A stretch of DNA of 64,000 bases from Vagococcus martis (GCF_002026305.1 NZ_MVAB01000001.1:186001-250000), one strand, 5' to 3'. Positions 47,104 to 56,180 are shown, numbered from the stretch's first letter. A program made the numbers and translations. Notes: generated by a model from the letters alone, not told the origin.

Positions 47104-47793
47104 TCATCTTGCTAAAGAAAACGTTATGACTTTTTTAGCCTTTTTATCCATAAGATAACGTTTTGCTTGCATCATCGTGTTTCCAGTCGTATACACATCG
47201 TCTACCAAAACAATCACTTTTCCATCAACACTATGAGTATCTTTTTTGGATATGTTAAAAGACATACTGGTTTTGAGTCTGTCATGTCGTGATTTAGCTG
47301 ATTGTTTTTTATGATGTTTTGGTTTTTTTAAGATTAACTGATAGTCAATCTTTGCCTCATCTAGTAACAAAGCCACTTGATTAAATCCTCTGTCCGAATA
47401 ACGTTTTTTTGATAATGGCATGGGTATTACCACATCATATGATAATTCACTCAATCTGTTTTTGATATCCTCACGAAAGACAGCAGCAAGCGATTGATTG
47501 CCTTGAAACTTATATTGCGACATAAAGTCACTCATAGTATCGTCATACTCAAATAAGGCAATATGTGGCTCTAACACCATACCTTGAGCTTGCCAATACT
47601 GACAATCTGTACAAACCTTTGTCTTACTCTCACCATAACAGTACTGACATTGTCCACGTTGTCTTGTTTCTATTGGCGTAAACTTATCTTTACATGATTC
47701 ACAGCAGGCTATAGATGTTGTCATATCTCCAAAAAGTAGTTTCTTTAAACTCATCTGTCTAATTATATCTCGTCCACAAAGTACACACGTCAT
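47104..47793 (-). CDS. comFC: ComF family phosphoribosyltransferase-like protein
   Basis: This 229-residue protein has a zinc-finger start (CVLCGRDI, then CCESC and CQYC/CTDC) and a PRTase-fold domain with the PRPP motif VLVDDVYTTGNTM near residue 190. ComFC helps inward transfer of single-stranded DNA in transformation. It overlaps comFA by four bases (ATGA), so translation is coupled. Genes of this operon persist in many non-competent Lactobacillales. Confidence 0.92.
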   Translation of the reverse strand: MTCVLCGRDIIRQMSLKKLLFGDMTTSIACCESCKDKFTPIETRQRGQCQYCYGESKTKVCTDCQYWQAQGMVLEPHIALFEYDDTMSDFMSQYKFQGNQSLAAVFREDIKNRLSELSYDVVIPMPLSKKRYSDRGFNQVALLLDEAKIDYQLILKKPKHHKKQSAKSRHDRLKTSMSFNISKKDTHSVDGKVIVLVDDVYTTGNTMMQAKRYLMDKKAKKVITFSLAR

Positions 47794-49094
47794 AATGTTG
47801 ACCGCCTATTCATCTGCTTGATTTCTTTTATAGCTTGTTTTATCGCAGTCGTTTTTCCTTCGTGTAAGAACAGCACCTCGCCAACTGCTGAGTCCCCACT
47901 TCGTCCAACTCGTCCTGCAATTTGAATTAATGTCGCGCGGTTAAACACACGGTGATCCGCACACACTACCATGACAGAAATGCAGTGAAACGTGACACCT
48001 CGCTCTAAAATCGTGGTGCTTAGTAGTATATCAAGCTCACCTTGCCTCATTTTTTCGACAGTTTCTTCTCTTGTTTTAGAGGACGCATAGACAACACCCA
48101 TTTGTTTGTCCGGCCATCTCTTTTTTAACACATTATAACTATCTAACATCAATGAAATATCAGGAAAAAATAAAATCAGTGGATGTGTTTGCTTATCTAT
48201 TGTTTGTATTAATTTTTTAGGTAGTGTTCCTTTTCTTAACTGAGTTGACAATTTTGGGCAGTAAAACGTATTGGGTACAGGCAAATCTCTACCATGAAAT
48301 CGTCTTGAAACCACACTTCTAGTCGTATTTTGATAATTTTCTAGATTCTTATTACTCGTTGCAGTCAAAAAAACCATCATTCCCTTTTTGACCAAGGCAT
48401 TCTTCGTAGCATATTGTAATTCAGCTGAATTGACATAAGGAAATGCATCAGCTTCATCAATCACTAAAATATCAAAATAATGAAAAAATCGCATCAATTG
48501 ATGTGTGGTACAAATAACAAGTGGCGCACCATCAAATTCCTGTTTAGACTTGCCGTATAACAAATTACTGTTAATTGATGGAAAAGCCGCTTGTAATCGA
48601 GGGAATAATTCTAAACACACATCTATCCTTGGCGTTGCGATACCTATTATCTTGCCATCTATTAAAGATTTTTCGATTAAAGGAAACAACATTTCCGTTT
48701 TTCCAGCACCTGTTACAGCATGTACAAAATGATTGGTTTGATTGTCGTAAGCTGTTAGTAGGTCATTTGCCACACGTTGTTGTATCTTAGTTAACTCTCC
48801 TTTCCATTCACAACAATTCTCTCGTTTCGCTTGTTTTAATTTTCTAGGAATACGGTAAAGAAACGCGTCACTTTTGACTTTTCCCATGTTAATACAATAC
48901 ACACAATAGTATCCCGTACTTGTTTGACACTGTGAGCGATGGTTTTTGTGACCACATCTTTGACAAATAACAAATTGTCCATTAATCGACATCCCCGCTA
49001 CTTTTTTTATCTGTTTATCATTATCAACCACATGCCTTAATGACTTTGGTATGTCGCTTTTAAGTAGCTGTCTGCCATATAGTGTTTCATCCAT
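47790..49094 (-). CDS. comFA: ComFA DNA translocase/helicase
   Basis: This 434-residue DEAD-type ATPase has a cysteine-rich zinc finger (CQRCGHKNHRSQC then YYCVYCI) near residue 60, Walker A VTGAGKTE, Walker B DEADAFPY, motif III FLTATSN and motif VI QIAGRVGRSGD. ComFA drives DNA import during transformation. No ComX cin-box (TACGAATA) is visible upstream, so the regulation is probably different from streptococci. It is divergent from the alpha/beta hydrolase. Confidence 0.92.
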   Translation of the reverse strand: MDETLYGRQLLKSDIPKSLRHVVDNDKQIKKVAGMSINGQFVICQRCGHKNHRSQCQTSTGYYCVYCINMGKVKSDAFLYRIPRKLKQAKRENCCEWKGELTKIQQRVANDLLTAYDNQTNHFVHAVTGAGKTEMLFPLIEKSLIDGKIIGIATPRIDVCLELFPRLQAAFPSINSNLLYGKSKQEFDGAPLVICTTHQLMRFFHYFDILVIDEADAFPYVNSAELQYATKNALVKKGMMVFLTATSNKNLENYQNTTRSVVSRRFHGRDLPVPNTFYCPKLSTQLRKGTLPKKLIQTIDKQTHPLILFFPDISLMLDSYNVLKKRWPDKQMGVVYASSKTREETVEKMRQGELDILLSTTILERGVTFHCISVMVVCADHRVFNRATLIQIAGRVGRSGDSAVGEVLFLHEGKTTAIKQAIKEIKQMNRRSTL

Positions 49095-49191
49095 CTATCA
49101 TCCCTCCCACAAATAAAATACGCAATAGACTAGTGACGAACTGCCAAATAGACTATAATGAGAATAAGTTATTTACGGAAAGGATATCATT

Positions 49192-50115
49192 ATGAAGAAA
49201 ACATTTGTTATTGAATCTTTAGATGGAAACACTGATTTAAATGGGATAGTTTGGCACCCATCAACGAAAAAACCTAAGGCAATTTTGCAAATTGTTCATG
49301 GCATGGCTGAGTATATCGAGCGATATGCCCCACTTGCAGAATATTTAGCTTCACATAATATCCTTGTCATTGGTCACGATCACTTAGGTCATGGTGAATC
49401 AGTTGATATGGATGATCCTTTACACGGATTTTTCTGTGAAGGCGATAGTGCTTCTATCGTGGTGGAAGATACCTTCCAAATTACTCAATACGCTAAAAGT
49501 CGTTACCCTGACACACCTTTATTTATTTTAGGGCACAGCATGGGATCATTTGTAGTGCGAAATTACTTAAAAAAATATTCCCATCTAGTAAAAGGTGCTA
49601 TCTTAATGGGAACTACAGGCAGACGAAATGATGTTAAAATGGCATTGAAATTAGCTAAAGGATTAAATACCGTCTCTCCTAGAACGAAAAATCCGGCCTT
49701 AGATAAATTAATGTTTGGCTCATACAACCAAGCATTTAAACCAGCTCACTCACCTTATAGTTGGTTATCAAAAAATCCGGAAAATGTTGAAAACTACGAA
49801 AAAGATGACCGATGTGGCTTTATTTTCACCAATAACGGCTACTACACTCTTTTAAGTTTAGTTCACGGTGCCACAAAAAAACATTGGTACAATACGATTC
49901 AACGTGACTTACCTATTTTAATTATAAGCGGAGAAAAAGATCCAGTTGGAAACTATGGTAAAGGACCTAGAAAAGTCGCACTTGAATTAAGTGACAACTA
50001 TTTTAAAGACGTAACACTTCGTCTATATAATGACTTACGACATGAAATACTGAATGAAAAAGAATCCCTTGATGTCACACTAGACATTTATGATTGGGTT
50101 TCTCACAGACTATAG
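49192..50115 (+). CDS. Alpha/beta hydrolase, monoacylglycerol lipase/lysophospholipase-like
   Basis: This 307-residue hydrolase has the nucleophile serine in GHSMGSF, a catalytic Asp in GEKDPVG and the His in RHEIL near the C-terminus. The HGMAEY oxyanion region and HDHLGHGES are typical of the lysophospholipase/monoglyceride lipase (Hydrolase_4) family. No signal peptide, so cytoplasmic. Start follows AAAGGA. It has its own terminator and a -10-like TATAAT 35 bases upstream. Confidence 0.9.
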   Translation: MKKTFVIESLDGNTDLNGIVWHPSTKKPKAILQIVHGMAEYIERYAPLAEYLASHNILVIGHDHLGHGESVDMDDPLHGFFCEGDSASIVVEDTFQITQYAKSRYPDTPLFILGHSMGSFVVRNYLKKYSHLVKGAILMGTTGRRNDVKMALKLAKGLNTVSPRTKNPALDKLMFGSYNQAFKPAHSPYSWLSKNPENVENYEKDDRCGFIFTNNGYYTLLSLVHGATKKHWYNTIQRDLPILIISGEKDPVGNYGKGPRKVALELSDNYFKDVTLRLYNDLRHEILNEKESLDVTLDIYDWVSHRL

Positions 50116-50156
50116 AAAAAAGCATGAAGCGTTTATTACCGCCTCATGCTTTTTTA
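50116..50156. terminator. Bidirectional terminator, hydrolase / lipoprotein gene
   Basis: Arms AAAAAGCATGA and TCATGCTTTTT extended by GCG/CGC, serving both converging genes. Confidence 0.9.
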
Positions 50157-50711
50157 TCATTCTTTTTCCTTAAAGGTTGATAAAATATCATTTAACCCTT
50201 GAATAGTTTTTTCTGTTGGGTTTACTTCGCTCGTCCATGCCCCTAAATTAATAAAATAATCTGGCGTTTCAATTAAATAAATACGATACGTCAACACACG
50301 GTCTTTTGCGTCTTTCATTTCGACTCCAAGATAATACGTTTCTAAATCATTCAACATTTTTTTCTCAGGCTCTACCACAATATTTGCTTTTGATTCACTT
50401 AACTTTTTCAAATAGTCATTTTTATAATCATCTAGTGACTTATCTTTCTTTTCTTCAAATCCTGCAGACATAAATGACTTTGAATCTTTATTTCCTACTA
50501 AAAAAGCAATCGACTTATCACTATTTGGAAATTTACGCCAGCCATCAAGCATGTTAAACTGATACTGATGGTGATCATATTCTAGTGTGTAAACAAGTTT
50601 ATCATCCTTTATATCCGTTGATTCGCTTGTCGAACTACTATTAGTGGCTGTACAGGCACTTAAGACGAAAGTTAAAACCAATATAAGTAACCCTATTCGT
50701 TTTTTTTGCAT
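50157..50711 (-). CDS. Lipoprotein of unknown function
   Basis: This 184-residue protein has a signal peptide with lipobox SAC (Cys at about 19), followed by a Ser/Thr-rich spacer (about 20-33). A C-terminal domain of alternating strands (YTLEYDHHQYQFNMLDGWRKF, then DYKNDYLKKLSESK) resembles PsbP-like/DcrB-like lipoproteins of Gram-positives, weakly. The start at 50711 has AAGGAG nine bases upstream. It is divergent from the yigZ-like gene. Substrate or partner unknown. Confidence 0.78.
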   Translation of the reverse strand: MQKKRIGLLILVLTFVLSACTATNSSSTSESTDIKDDKLVYTLEYDHHQYQFNMLDGWRKFPNSDKSIAFLVGNKDSKSFMSAGFEEKKDKSLDDYKNDYLKKLSESKANIVVEPEKKMLNDLETYYLGVEMKDAKDRVLTYRIYLIETPDYFINLGAWTSEVNPTEKTIQGLNDILSTFKEKE

Positions 50712-50760
50712 AACCATTCTCCTTTTTAACACATATTACTAATAAATTTGGGGGTTAAAG

Positions 50761-51405
50761 ATGCTATCAAATTACTATACCATAAAACAAGACGGCGATT
50801 ATGAAATCGTCATAAAAAAATCATCCTTTATTTGTCATTTAAGACGCATTAACAATGAAGATGAGGCAAAAGAATACATACAACAAATAAAAAAAGAGCA
50901 TTGGAAAGCCAATCACAATTGCGTGGCTTATGTTTTAGGCGACAATCAGGAAATTCAACGTTCAAGTGACGATGGTGAGCCAAGTGGTACAGCTGGTGTC
51001 CCAATGCTTGAAGTCCTTAAGGTTAAAGAGCTACGTAACGTGTTAGCCGTTGTAACACGTTACTTTGGTGGAACAAAACTTGGTGCTGGTGGCTTAATTC
51101 GTGCGTATAGTTCTTCTGTTTCCGAAGCCATTGAACACGTAGGTCTTGTAGAAGGCAAACTTCAACAAGAAATGATTGTTACGGTGGACTATTCCTCTCA
51201 CGGAAAATTAGAACACTTTTTAAGTAATCACCCTGAGTACACTCTATGTAACACGCAATTTAGCGATACTGTGACTCTATACATTATGGTTGATGAAAAA
51301 AATGTGCAACTGTTTGAAGAAAAACTAACTAATTTGCTTAATGCTCAATACTCATCCCAAAAAGGGACACTTGATTATTTTGAGATGCCAATAAATAAAT
51401 CCTAG
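50761..51405 (+). CDS. YigZ/IMPACT family protein
   Basis: This 214-residue protein has the N-terminal UPF0029/Impact domain (HNCVAYVLGD, SDDGEPSGTAGVPMLEVL and VVTRYFGGTKLGAGGL) and a C-terminal DUF1949 domain (about 140-205). In E. coli YigZ has a ferredoxin-like fold pair. Its function is unclear, perhaps in translation stress. Start has GGGGGT seven bases before it. Confidence 0.93.
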   Translation: MLSNYYTIKQDGDYEIVIKKSSFICHLRRINNEDEAKEYIQQIKKEHWKANHNCVAYVLGDNQEIQRSSDDGEPSGTAGVPMLEVLKVKELRNVLAVVTRYFGGTKLGAGGLIRAYSSSVSEAIEHVGLVEGKLQQEMIVTVDYSSHGKLEHFLSNHPEYTLCNTQFSDTVTLYIMVDEKNVQLFEEKLTNLLNAQYSSQKGTLDYFEMPINKS

Positions 51406-51436
51406 AGTCTATTACTCCAGGATTTATTTTTATTTT
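51393..51436. terminator. Bidirectional terminator, yigZ-like gene / gntR gene
   Basis: Arms AAATAAATCCTAGAG and CTCCAGGATTTATTT (one mismatch) around TCTATTA, overlapping the ends of both genes. Confidence 0.85.
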
Positions 51437-52137
51437 TCTAAGTAAAATTCAAATCGTTCACCTGCATACTGACTTCGTACGTATTCAAACGGTGTCCCAT
51501 TGTCAAAGTAAGACACTTGGCGTAAACGCAATACCGCATCGCCTTTTTTAAGCTCTAAGTAATGCGCAATTTTTTCTGATGCATTAAGTGCCGATATTGT
51601 TTGAGACGATTTACCAATCACACGATGCCCTTGACTAGCCAGTACGTTATAAAGTGAGCGTGTTATCTCTTCTTTACTAAAATCCTCAATCAAATGATGG
51701 GGAATACTGGCTACTTCAAAACAAATCGGAATATCATCTGAATAGCGAATTCGCTCCATCTTCAATATTTTTTGATCTTTTGTTAAACCTAATTTTTCCA
51801 TCTCGCTAGAACTAGGTGCAGTGACAAAATAAGATAATGTTTGGCTTGATGGTTTGCTTCCTTGCGAGCGTACGATATCTGAAAAGCTTGTTGTTCCAAT
51901 CATCGTCTCTTGAACTTTTTGTCTAGCTATATAAGTTCCTGAGCCAATTTTTCGCTCTAATATTCCCTCATCTGCTAACGTTTGGATAGCTTGTCGAAGT
52001 GTCATGCGACTGACACCAAATACTTCAGATAATTCCCTCTCAGAAGGTAATCTGTCCCCAATCTTCCAGATACCATCTTCAATTTCTTGTTTAATTTTAT
52101 CATGTATCTGAATATAAACAGGTAACTTTGGAGTCAT
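51430..52137 (-). CDS. GntR-family regulator with UTRA domain
   Basis: This 235-residue repressor has an N-terminal winged helix (residues 5-70, LPSERELSEVFGVSRMTLRQAI) and a C-terminal UTRA ligand-binding domain (about 90-230, ending EYVRSQYAGERFEF). Such regulators (HutC/YvoA/TreR types) bind sugar phosphates or amino acid derivatives. The promoter is its own (52169-52197). No target gene is obvious nearby, so the effector is unknown. Confidence 0.88.
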   Translation of the reverse strand: MTPKLPVYIQIHDKIKQEIEDGIWKIGDRLPSERELSEVFGVSRMTLRQAIQTLADEGILERKIGSGTYIARQKVQETMIGTTSFSDIVRSQGSKPSSQTLSYFVTAPSSSEMEKLGLTKDQKILKMERIRYSDDIPICFEVASIPHHLIEDFSKEEITRSLYNVLASQGHRVIGKSSQTISALNASEKIAHYLELKKGDAVLRLRQVSYFDNGTPFEYVRSQYAGERFEFYLEK

Positions 52138-52168
52138 TCATTCACGTCCTTTTAATTTCATTATCTTT

Positions 52169-52197
52169 ATTATAGCGATTTTTATAATTATTGACAA
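52169..52197 (-). promoter_or_regulatory. gntR-gene promoter
   Basis: Minus-strand TTGTCA, a 17-base spacer and TATAAT, 32 bases before the start codon. Confidence 0.75.
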
Positions 52198-52223
52198 CAC
52201 CATTAGATAACAACTCTTATAAA

Positions 52224-52254
52224 CAAAAAAGGCATAGATTTCTCTACACCTTTG
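52224..52254 (-). terminator. Terminator after the 63-residue ORF
   Basis: Arms AAGGTGTAGA and TCTATGCCTT (one wobble) with a short loop, then six T on the minus strand. Confidence 0.8.
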
Positions 52255-52271
52255 TATCACTTGTAATTATC

Positions 52272-52463
52272 TTAATAACGATTTTTTGCACGCCATTTAC
52301 GATGACTTTGTTTCAACTTATCAGATTTACTATGCTCAACAAATTCCTTTGTTGGAAATACCATTTGAGCTTTGTCTTTAATATTTTCTACTACTTCATT
52401 GCTTGTTAAAATATCACGATACTCTAAAATTTGAGATACTAATTTTTCAGATAATTCGCTCAT
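52272..52463 (-). CDS. Small basic hypothetical protein
   Basis: This 63-residue soluble protein is acidic at the start and basic at the end (HRKWRAKNRY). The start has a strong AAAGGAGAT site nine bases upstream and the gene has its own terminator. It lies between the tRNA pair and the gntR gene. I do not recognise a family; the length and ribosome site suggest it is real. Confidence 0.65.
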   Translation of the reverse strand: MSELSEKLVSQILEYRDILTSNEVVENIKDKAQMVFPTKEFVEHSKSDKLKQSHRKWRAKNRY

Positions 52464-52527
52464 GTGATTAAATCTCCTTTATAATTAAGTTTCTATCATA
52501 TATATGTATCATACCACAAAAGAAAAT

Positions 52528-52562
52528 AAAAAAAAATCTAACACCGACATCAGCGTTAGATA
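52528..52562 (-). terminator. Terminator after tRNA-Gln
   Basis: Arms ATCTAACGC and GTGTTAGAT (one wobble) followed on the minus strand by nine T. It ends the two-tRNA transcript. Confidence 0.85.
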
Positions 52563-52565
52563 ATA

Positions 52566-52637
52566 CTGGGCTAGCTGGATTCGAACCAACGAGTGACGGA
52601 GTCAAAGTCCGTTGCCTTACCGCTTGGCTATAGCCCA
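52566..52637 (-). tRNA. tRNA-Gln (anticodon TTG)
   Basis: Minus-strand cloverleaf: acceptor arms TGGGCTA and TAGCCCA, D arm with AGCGGTAAGGC, anticodon loop CTTTGAC carrying TTG, T arm with GGTTCGAATCC. The 3' CCA is not encoded. It follows tRNA-Tyr by five bases. Confidence 0.97.
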
Positions 52638-52642
52638 ATAAA

Positions 52643-52723
52643 TGGAGGGGGGCAGATTCGAACTGCCGAACCCGAAGGAGCGGATTTACAGTCCGCCGCG
52701 TTTAGCCACTTCGCTACCCCTCC
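52643..52723 (-). tRNA. tRNA-Tyr (anticodon GTA)
   Basis: Minus-strand 81-base tRNA with acceptor GGAGGGG/CCCCTCC, anticodon loop containing GTA, the long variable arm of tRNA-Tyr, and T arm with GTTCGAATC. It is first of the Tyr-Gln pair. Confidence 0.97.
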
Positions 52724-52755
52724 GTGTCAATCAAGGTTAATTACCCGACTTCCAT

Positions 52756-52784
52756 ATAATAACGAATTTCAAAAAAAAAATCAA
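52756..52784 (-). promoter_or_regulatory. Promoter of the tRNA-Tyr/tRNA-Gln transcript
   Basis: Minus-strand TTGATT (52779-52784), 17-base spacer and TATTAT (52756-52761), about 30 bases before tRNA-Tyr. Confidence 0.72.
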
Positions 52785-52801
52785 GTACTTTTTTAAATTT
52801 T

Positions 52802-53014
52802 TTAATTATTTAAATTCCAATGTTTCAAAACTTCTTCATACGCATCATCTTGTGACTTAAATACTCCAAGGATGCCATCTGTTGTTTCTACTTGAAATTT
52901 TTCATCAGCAGTTTTAGCTACTTTACCAATCACTTTTTTACCAATTAATAACTCATCGTGACCGTTTACTTCTTTAATTTCAACTTCAACAGGTTTATTT
53001 TTTTTCATATCCAT
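52802..53014 (-). CDS. DUF2969 family protein
   Basis: This 70-residue soluble protein matches the DUF2969 family found in Lactobacillales, with VEIKEVNGHDELLIGKKVIGKV and a C-terminal FKSQDDAYEEVLKHWN. Function is unknown. The start shown has AAGGGACGGG immediately upstream; an ATG two codons later is also possible. It lies between the tRNA pair and the CBS gene. Confidence 0.85.
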   Translation of the reverse strand: MDMKKNKPVEVEIKEVNGHDELLIGKKVIGKVAKTADEKFQVETTDGILGVFKSQDDAYEEVLKHWNLNN

Positions 53015-53072
53015 CCCGTCCCTTCACACATCGAACTTATATAGAATAACATATTATTTTCAGTTTGTTAAG

Positions 53073-53103
53073 AGAAAAAGAGAAGCTTTTTAGCTTCTCT
53101 TTG
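53073..53103 (-). terminator. Terminator after the liv operon
   Basis: Arms AAAGAGAAGC and GCTTCTCTTT around a six-base loop, then TTCTCTT on the minus strand. It includes the last codons of the CBS gene. Confidence 0.8.
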
Positions 53104-53740
53104 TTTCTAAACACATTAAACAATCGTAATCGTTTGATTCTAACGTGTTTTTAAGTTTTTCTGCATCTTTTTCAACAATTTGTATCACAATAATCACGTC
53201 ACTTTGTTGTCTGTAAACCACAATTTGTACGATATTAAACTGATTTTCCGCTAATACTTTAGTTAAATCAGCCAACACACCTGGATGATCGTCTTTAATC
53301 GAAATAGCCACCCGTGTGCCATCTTCTCCGTATCCTGTAATCGCTAGGAAAGCATCAAACGCGTCGGTACTTGTGATAATCCCTTTAATAATATTTTTAT
53401 CATCAATGACTGGTAATACACCGATATTGTGCTCACGCATAATTTTAATGGCTTCTTCAATAAACTCATCGGCCTTGATAGTGTGAACGTCTTTGATCAT
53501 CACATCAGCCACTGTCATTTTATTTAATAAATAATTGACTTCATACACGCTTAAGCTGGTTGCTTTTGACGGCATCGCTTCTTGAATTGTTCCTTCAGTG
53601 ACCAATCCAATTAATTGATTATCTTTTACAACTGGCAAACGGTGAATATTTTTTTGTTTCATTAAGTCCATTGCTTGAAAAACAGGTGTTTCAGGGGAAA
53701 TCGTAATCACTTCTGTTGACATATAGTCTTTTACTAACAT
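53090..53740 (-). CDS. CBS-pair plus ACT domain protein, AcuB-like
   Basis: This 216-residue protein has two CBS motifs (about 5-55 and 78-130, LLVKDYMSTEVITISPETPV then MTVADVMIKDVHTIKADE) and a C-terminal ACT-like domain (about 140-205, VAISIKDDHPGVLADLTKVL). CBS pairs bind adenine nucleotides and ACT domains bind amino acids. The gene follows livF by four bases, so it probably senses amino acid or energy state for the transporter. AcuB in Bacillus belongs to acetoin metabolism, but the context here is different. Confidence 0.87.
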   Translation of the reverse strand: MLVKDYMSTEVITISPETPVFQAMDLMKQKNIHRLPVVKDNQLIGLVTEGTIQEAMPSKATSLSVYEVNYLLNKMTVADVMIKDVHTIKADEFIEEAIKIMREHNIGVLPVIDDKNIIKGIITSTDAFDAFLAITGYGEDGTRVAISIKDDHPGVLADLTKVLAENQFNIVQIVVYRQQSDVIIVIQIVEKDAEKLKNTLESNDYDCLMCLETKRS

Positions 53741-53744
53741 AACT

Positions 53745-54449
53745 CTATCCTCCTAAATAAGCTTTCTGTACTTCTTCACTCTCTAATAACTCTTTACCGC
53801 TTCCTTTAAGCACAACTTGACCTGTTTCTAATACATACCCTCTATCAGAAAGTTTCAACGCCATATTGGCATTTTGTTCGATTAAAAGAATAGTTGTTCC
53901 TTGTTTATTGATGCGCTCGATAATATTAAAAATCTCACGGATAAAAATTGGCGCAAGTCCCATTGATGGTTCATCCAGTAATAATAAATCCGGTTTGGTC
54001 ATCAACGCACGTCCCATGGCAAGCATTTGTTGCTCCCCTCCAGAAAGCGTTGCGGCATCTTGTTTTAATCTTTCTTTCAAGACAGGGAATGTTTCAAAAA
54101 TATAATCTAAAATTTCTTTTTTCTCATCATGGTTATTATGAATAAAACCACCGAGCTCTAAATTTTCCATAACCGTCATCCCCGCAAAAATATGACGACC
54201 TTCTGGCACTTGAACTAAACCACTTTTTACAATAGCCGGAGCTGATTTTTTCGTTAGGTCTTCATTATTAAATGTCATCGAACCACCTGAAGGCTTAACT
54301 AAGCCTGATAAACTTTTTAAAATAGTCGTTTTACCAGCTCCGTTAGCACCAATTAAACTGACGATTTCACCCTTATTTACTTCAAAAGACACATCTTTTA
54401 CTGCCTGAATCATACCATAATGCACAGATAAATTTTCAACTTTTAACAT
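53745..54449 (-). CDS. livF: Branched-chain amino acid ABC transporter ATPase LivF
   Basis: This 234-residue ATPase has GANGAGKTT, LSGGEQQML and LLLLDEPSMGLAP, the LivF pattern. It pairs with LivG on the LivHM permease and powers import of Leu, Ile and Val. It follows livG with one base of overlap. The Q-loop and switch motifs are complete. Confidence 0.95.
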   Translation of the reverse strand: MLKVENLSVHYGMIQAVKDVSFEVNKGEIVSLIGANGAGKTTILKSLSGLVKPSGGSMTFNNEDLTKKSAPAIVKSGLVQVPEGRHIFAGMTVMENLELGGFIHNNHDEKKEILDYIFETFPVLKERLKQDAATLSGGEQQMLAMGRALMTKPDLLLLDEPSMGLAPIFIREIFNIIERINKQGTTILLIEQNANMALKLSDRGYVLETGQVVLKGSGKELLESEEVQKAYLGG

Positions 54450-55225
54450 TACTCTTCACCACCTAAATACGCCTGAATAACGCGTTTGTCTTGCTTAATT
54501 TCTTCCGGTGTTCCTGAGGCAATCAATGCCCCATACTCTAATACATATAGTCTCTCACAGACTTCCATGACTAGTGACATATCATGTTCAATTAAGACAA
54601 TGGTCAACCCAAATTCCTTTTGAATTCGTTTGATTAATTGGGTTAATTCTTCTGTTTCCTGTGGGTTCATCCCAGCAGCTGGTTCATCTAAAAATAAAAT
54701 ACTCGGTTTTGTTGCTAAAGCTCGGACAATTTCTAAACGGCGTTGTTCCCCGTAAGGCAAGTTTTTCGCCAAATTATCTTTCTTGTCCTCTAATTCAAAT
54801 AGACCTAATAGTTTCGTTGCTTCTTCTCTCATTTTGTCTTCTTTTTTATAAAACGAAGGCAAACGTAACATGCCAGATAACACACTTTCTTTAGCATTTG
54901 CGGTCATTGCAATCAAGACATTATCCAAAACACTCAAATCTTTAAACAAGCGAATATTCTGAAATGTTCGACTGATACCTAGTTGAGCAATTTTGAAAGG
55001 AGCAACGCCATTTAATTTAGTTGTTTTGCCATCATGAGTTAATTCAATCGTCCCTGAACTTGGTTCATAAACACCTGTAATCAGGTTAAAAAGTGTTGTT
55101 TTCCCCGCTCCATTGGGCCCGATTAATCCGATTAGCTCATTGTCTCCAAAATGCAAATTTAAGTCTTGAATGGCAGCTAGCCCACCGAAATTTTTTGTTA
55201 AATGACTAATGTTCAACTCAGACAT
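54449..55225 (-). CDS. livG: Branched-chain amino acid ABC transporter ATPase LivG
   Basis: This 258-residue ATPase has GPNGAGKTT, the signature in LPYGEQRRLEI, Walker B FLDEPAAGMNPQE and the LivG-type RTFQNIRLF motif. It overlaps the livM end by eight bases, and its own stop overlaps livF. It couples ATP hydrolysis to amino acid import. Confidence 0.95.
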   Translation of the reverse strand: MSELNISHLTKNFGGLAAIQDLNLHFGDNELIGLIGPNGAGKTTLFNLITGVYEPSSGTIELTHDGKTTKLNGVAPFKIAQLGISRTFQNIRLFKDLSVLDNVLIAMTANAKESVLSGMLRLPSFYKKEDKMREEATKLLGLFELEDKKDNLAKNLPYGEQRRLEIVRALATKPSILFLDEPAAGMNPQETEELTQLIKRIQKEFGLTIVLIEHDMSLVMEVCERLYVLEYGALIASGTPEEIKQDKRVIQAYLGGEE

Positions 55226-56171
55226 GTTGTTTTCCTCCTTTGCTTAAAAGTTTTTTCACTGAAAACTCTTTTGTTCCTAATAAGCCAGAAGGTTTGAAAA
55301 TCATGATGATAACTAGAGCAAACGCATAAATTATCATACGAATTGCGCCAAAATCTTGTAGATACATATTCAATACACCAAGTAAAACGGCCGCTACAAC
55401 AGTCCCTGTCATACTTCCAACACCACCAAATACTACGATGATTAGAATATCAATTGATTTCATAAAATCAAAGTTCCCTGGCACAATCGTTTGAACATAA
55501 CTTGAATACATACCACCAGCAACAGCTGCAGTCATCGCACCAATCACGAAAGCGACAACTTTATATTTTGTCACATTCACACCCATTGATTCCGCTGCGA
55601 TTAAATTCTCACGAACAGATAATGTCGCGCGTCCTGCTGCACTATGAATATAATTTGTCACTAAAATCAGCGTAATACACACAAATAAGTAAACCATTGA
55701 CCACGTGACAAATGGAGGAATACCAAATAATCCAGCTGGACCATTTGTAATGTGATCCATGTTCATAATTAACGAGCGGATAATCTCAGAAACTCCAAGT
55801 GTTGCAATCGCTAAATAATCACCTGACAAACGCAGTGTTGGGATACCAACTAAAAGCGCCACAATTCCAGATAGAATACAGCCAAGAGCTAATCCGGATA
55901 GAAAGCCAACAATAGTTGGAATTTTTAATGTCATAATCGCCGTTGTGTAAGCACCAATTGCCATAAACCCAGCATGACCTAAAGAAAACTGACCAGAAAT
56001 ACCAATAACTAAGTTTAGTCCAACAGCTAATATGATATTAATGCCTATCATAACGAGTGTTGTTTCGATAACAGGTGACATCAATCCAGTTGAGTAAGTT
56101 GTCGCCAGAATGGCAAAAACAACGACCATTATTGCTAACCAAATACCATTTATTTTCAATCGTTCTTTCAT
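55218..56171 (-). CDS. livM: Branched-chain amino acid ABC transporter permease LivM
   Basis: This 317-residue permease has about nine to ten membrane segments and the family sequence GISGQFSLGHAGFMAIGAYTTA, followed by the coupling loop RENLIAAESMGVN. It forms a heterodimer with LivH. The ATG at 56171 has TAGGTGATAACA upstream; a GTG three codons earlier would overlap that site. Confidence 0.95.
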   Translation of the reverse strand: MKERLKINGIWLAIMVVVFAILATTYSTGLMSPVIETTLVMIGINIILAVGLNLVIGISGQFSLGHAGFMAIGAYTTAIMTLKIPTIVGFLSGLALGCILSGIVALLVGIPTLRLSGDYLAIATLGVSEIIRSLIMNMDHITNGPAGLFGIPPFVTWSMVYLFVCITLILVTNYIHSAAGRATLSVRENLIAAESMGVNVTKYKVVAFVIGAMTAAVAGGMYSSYVQTIVPGNFDFMKSIDILIIVVFGGVGSMTGTVVAAVLLGVLNMYLQDFGAIRMIIYAFALVIIMIFKPSGLLGTKEFSVKKLLSKGGKQHV

Positions 56172-56180
56172 TGTTATCAC

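Noticed and set aside
52566-52723. tRNA pair as an integration site
   Set aside because: No integrase gene or duplicated tRNA 3' end is near; the surroundings are core genes.
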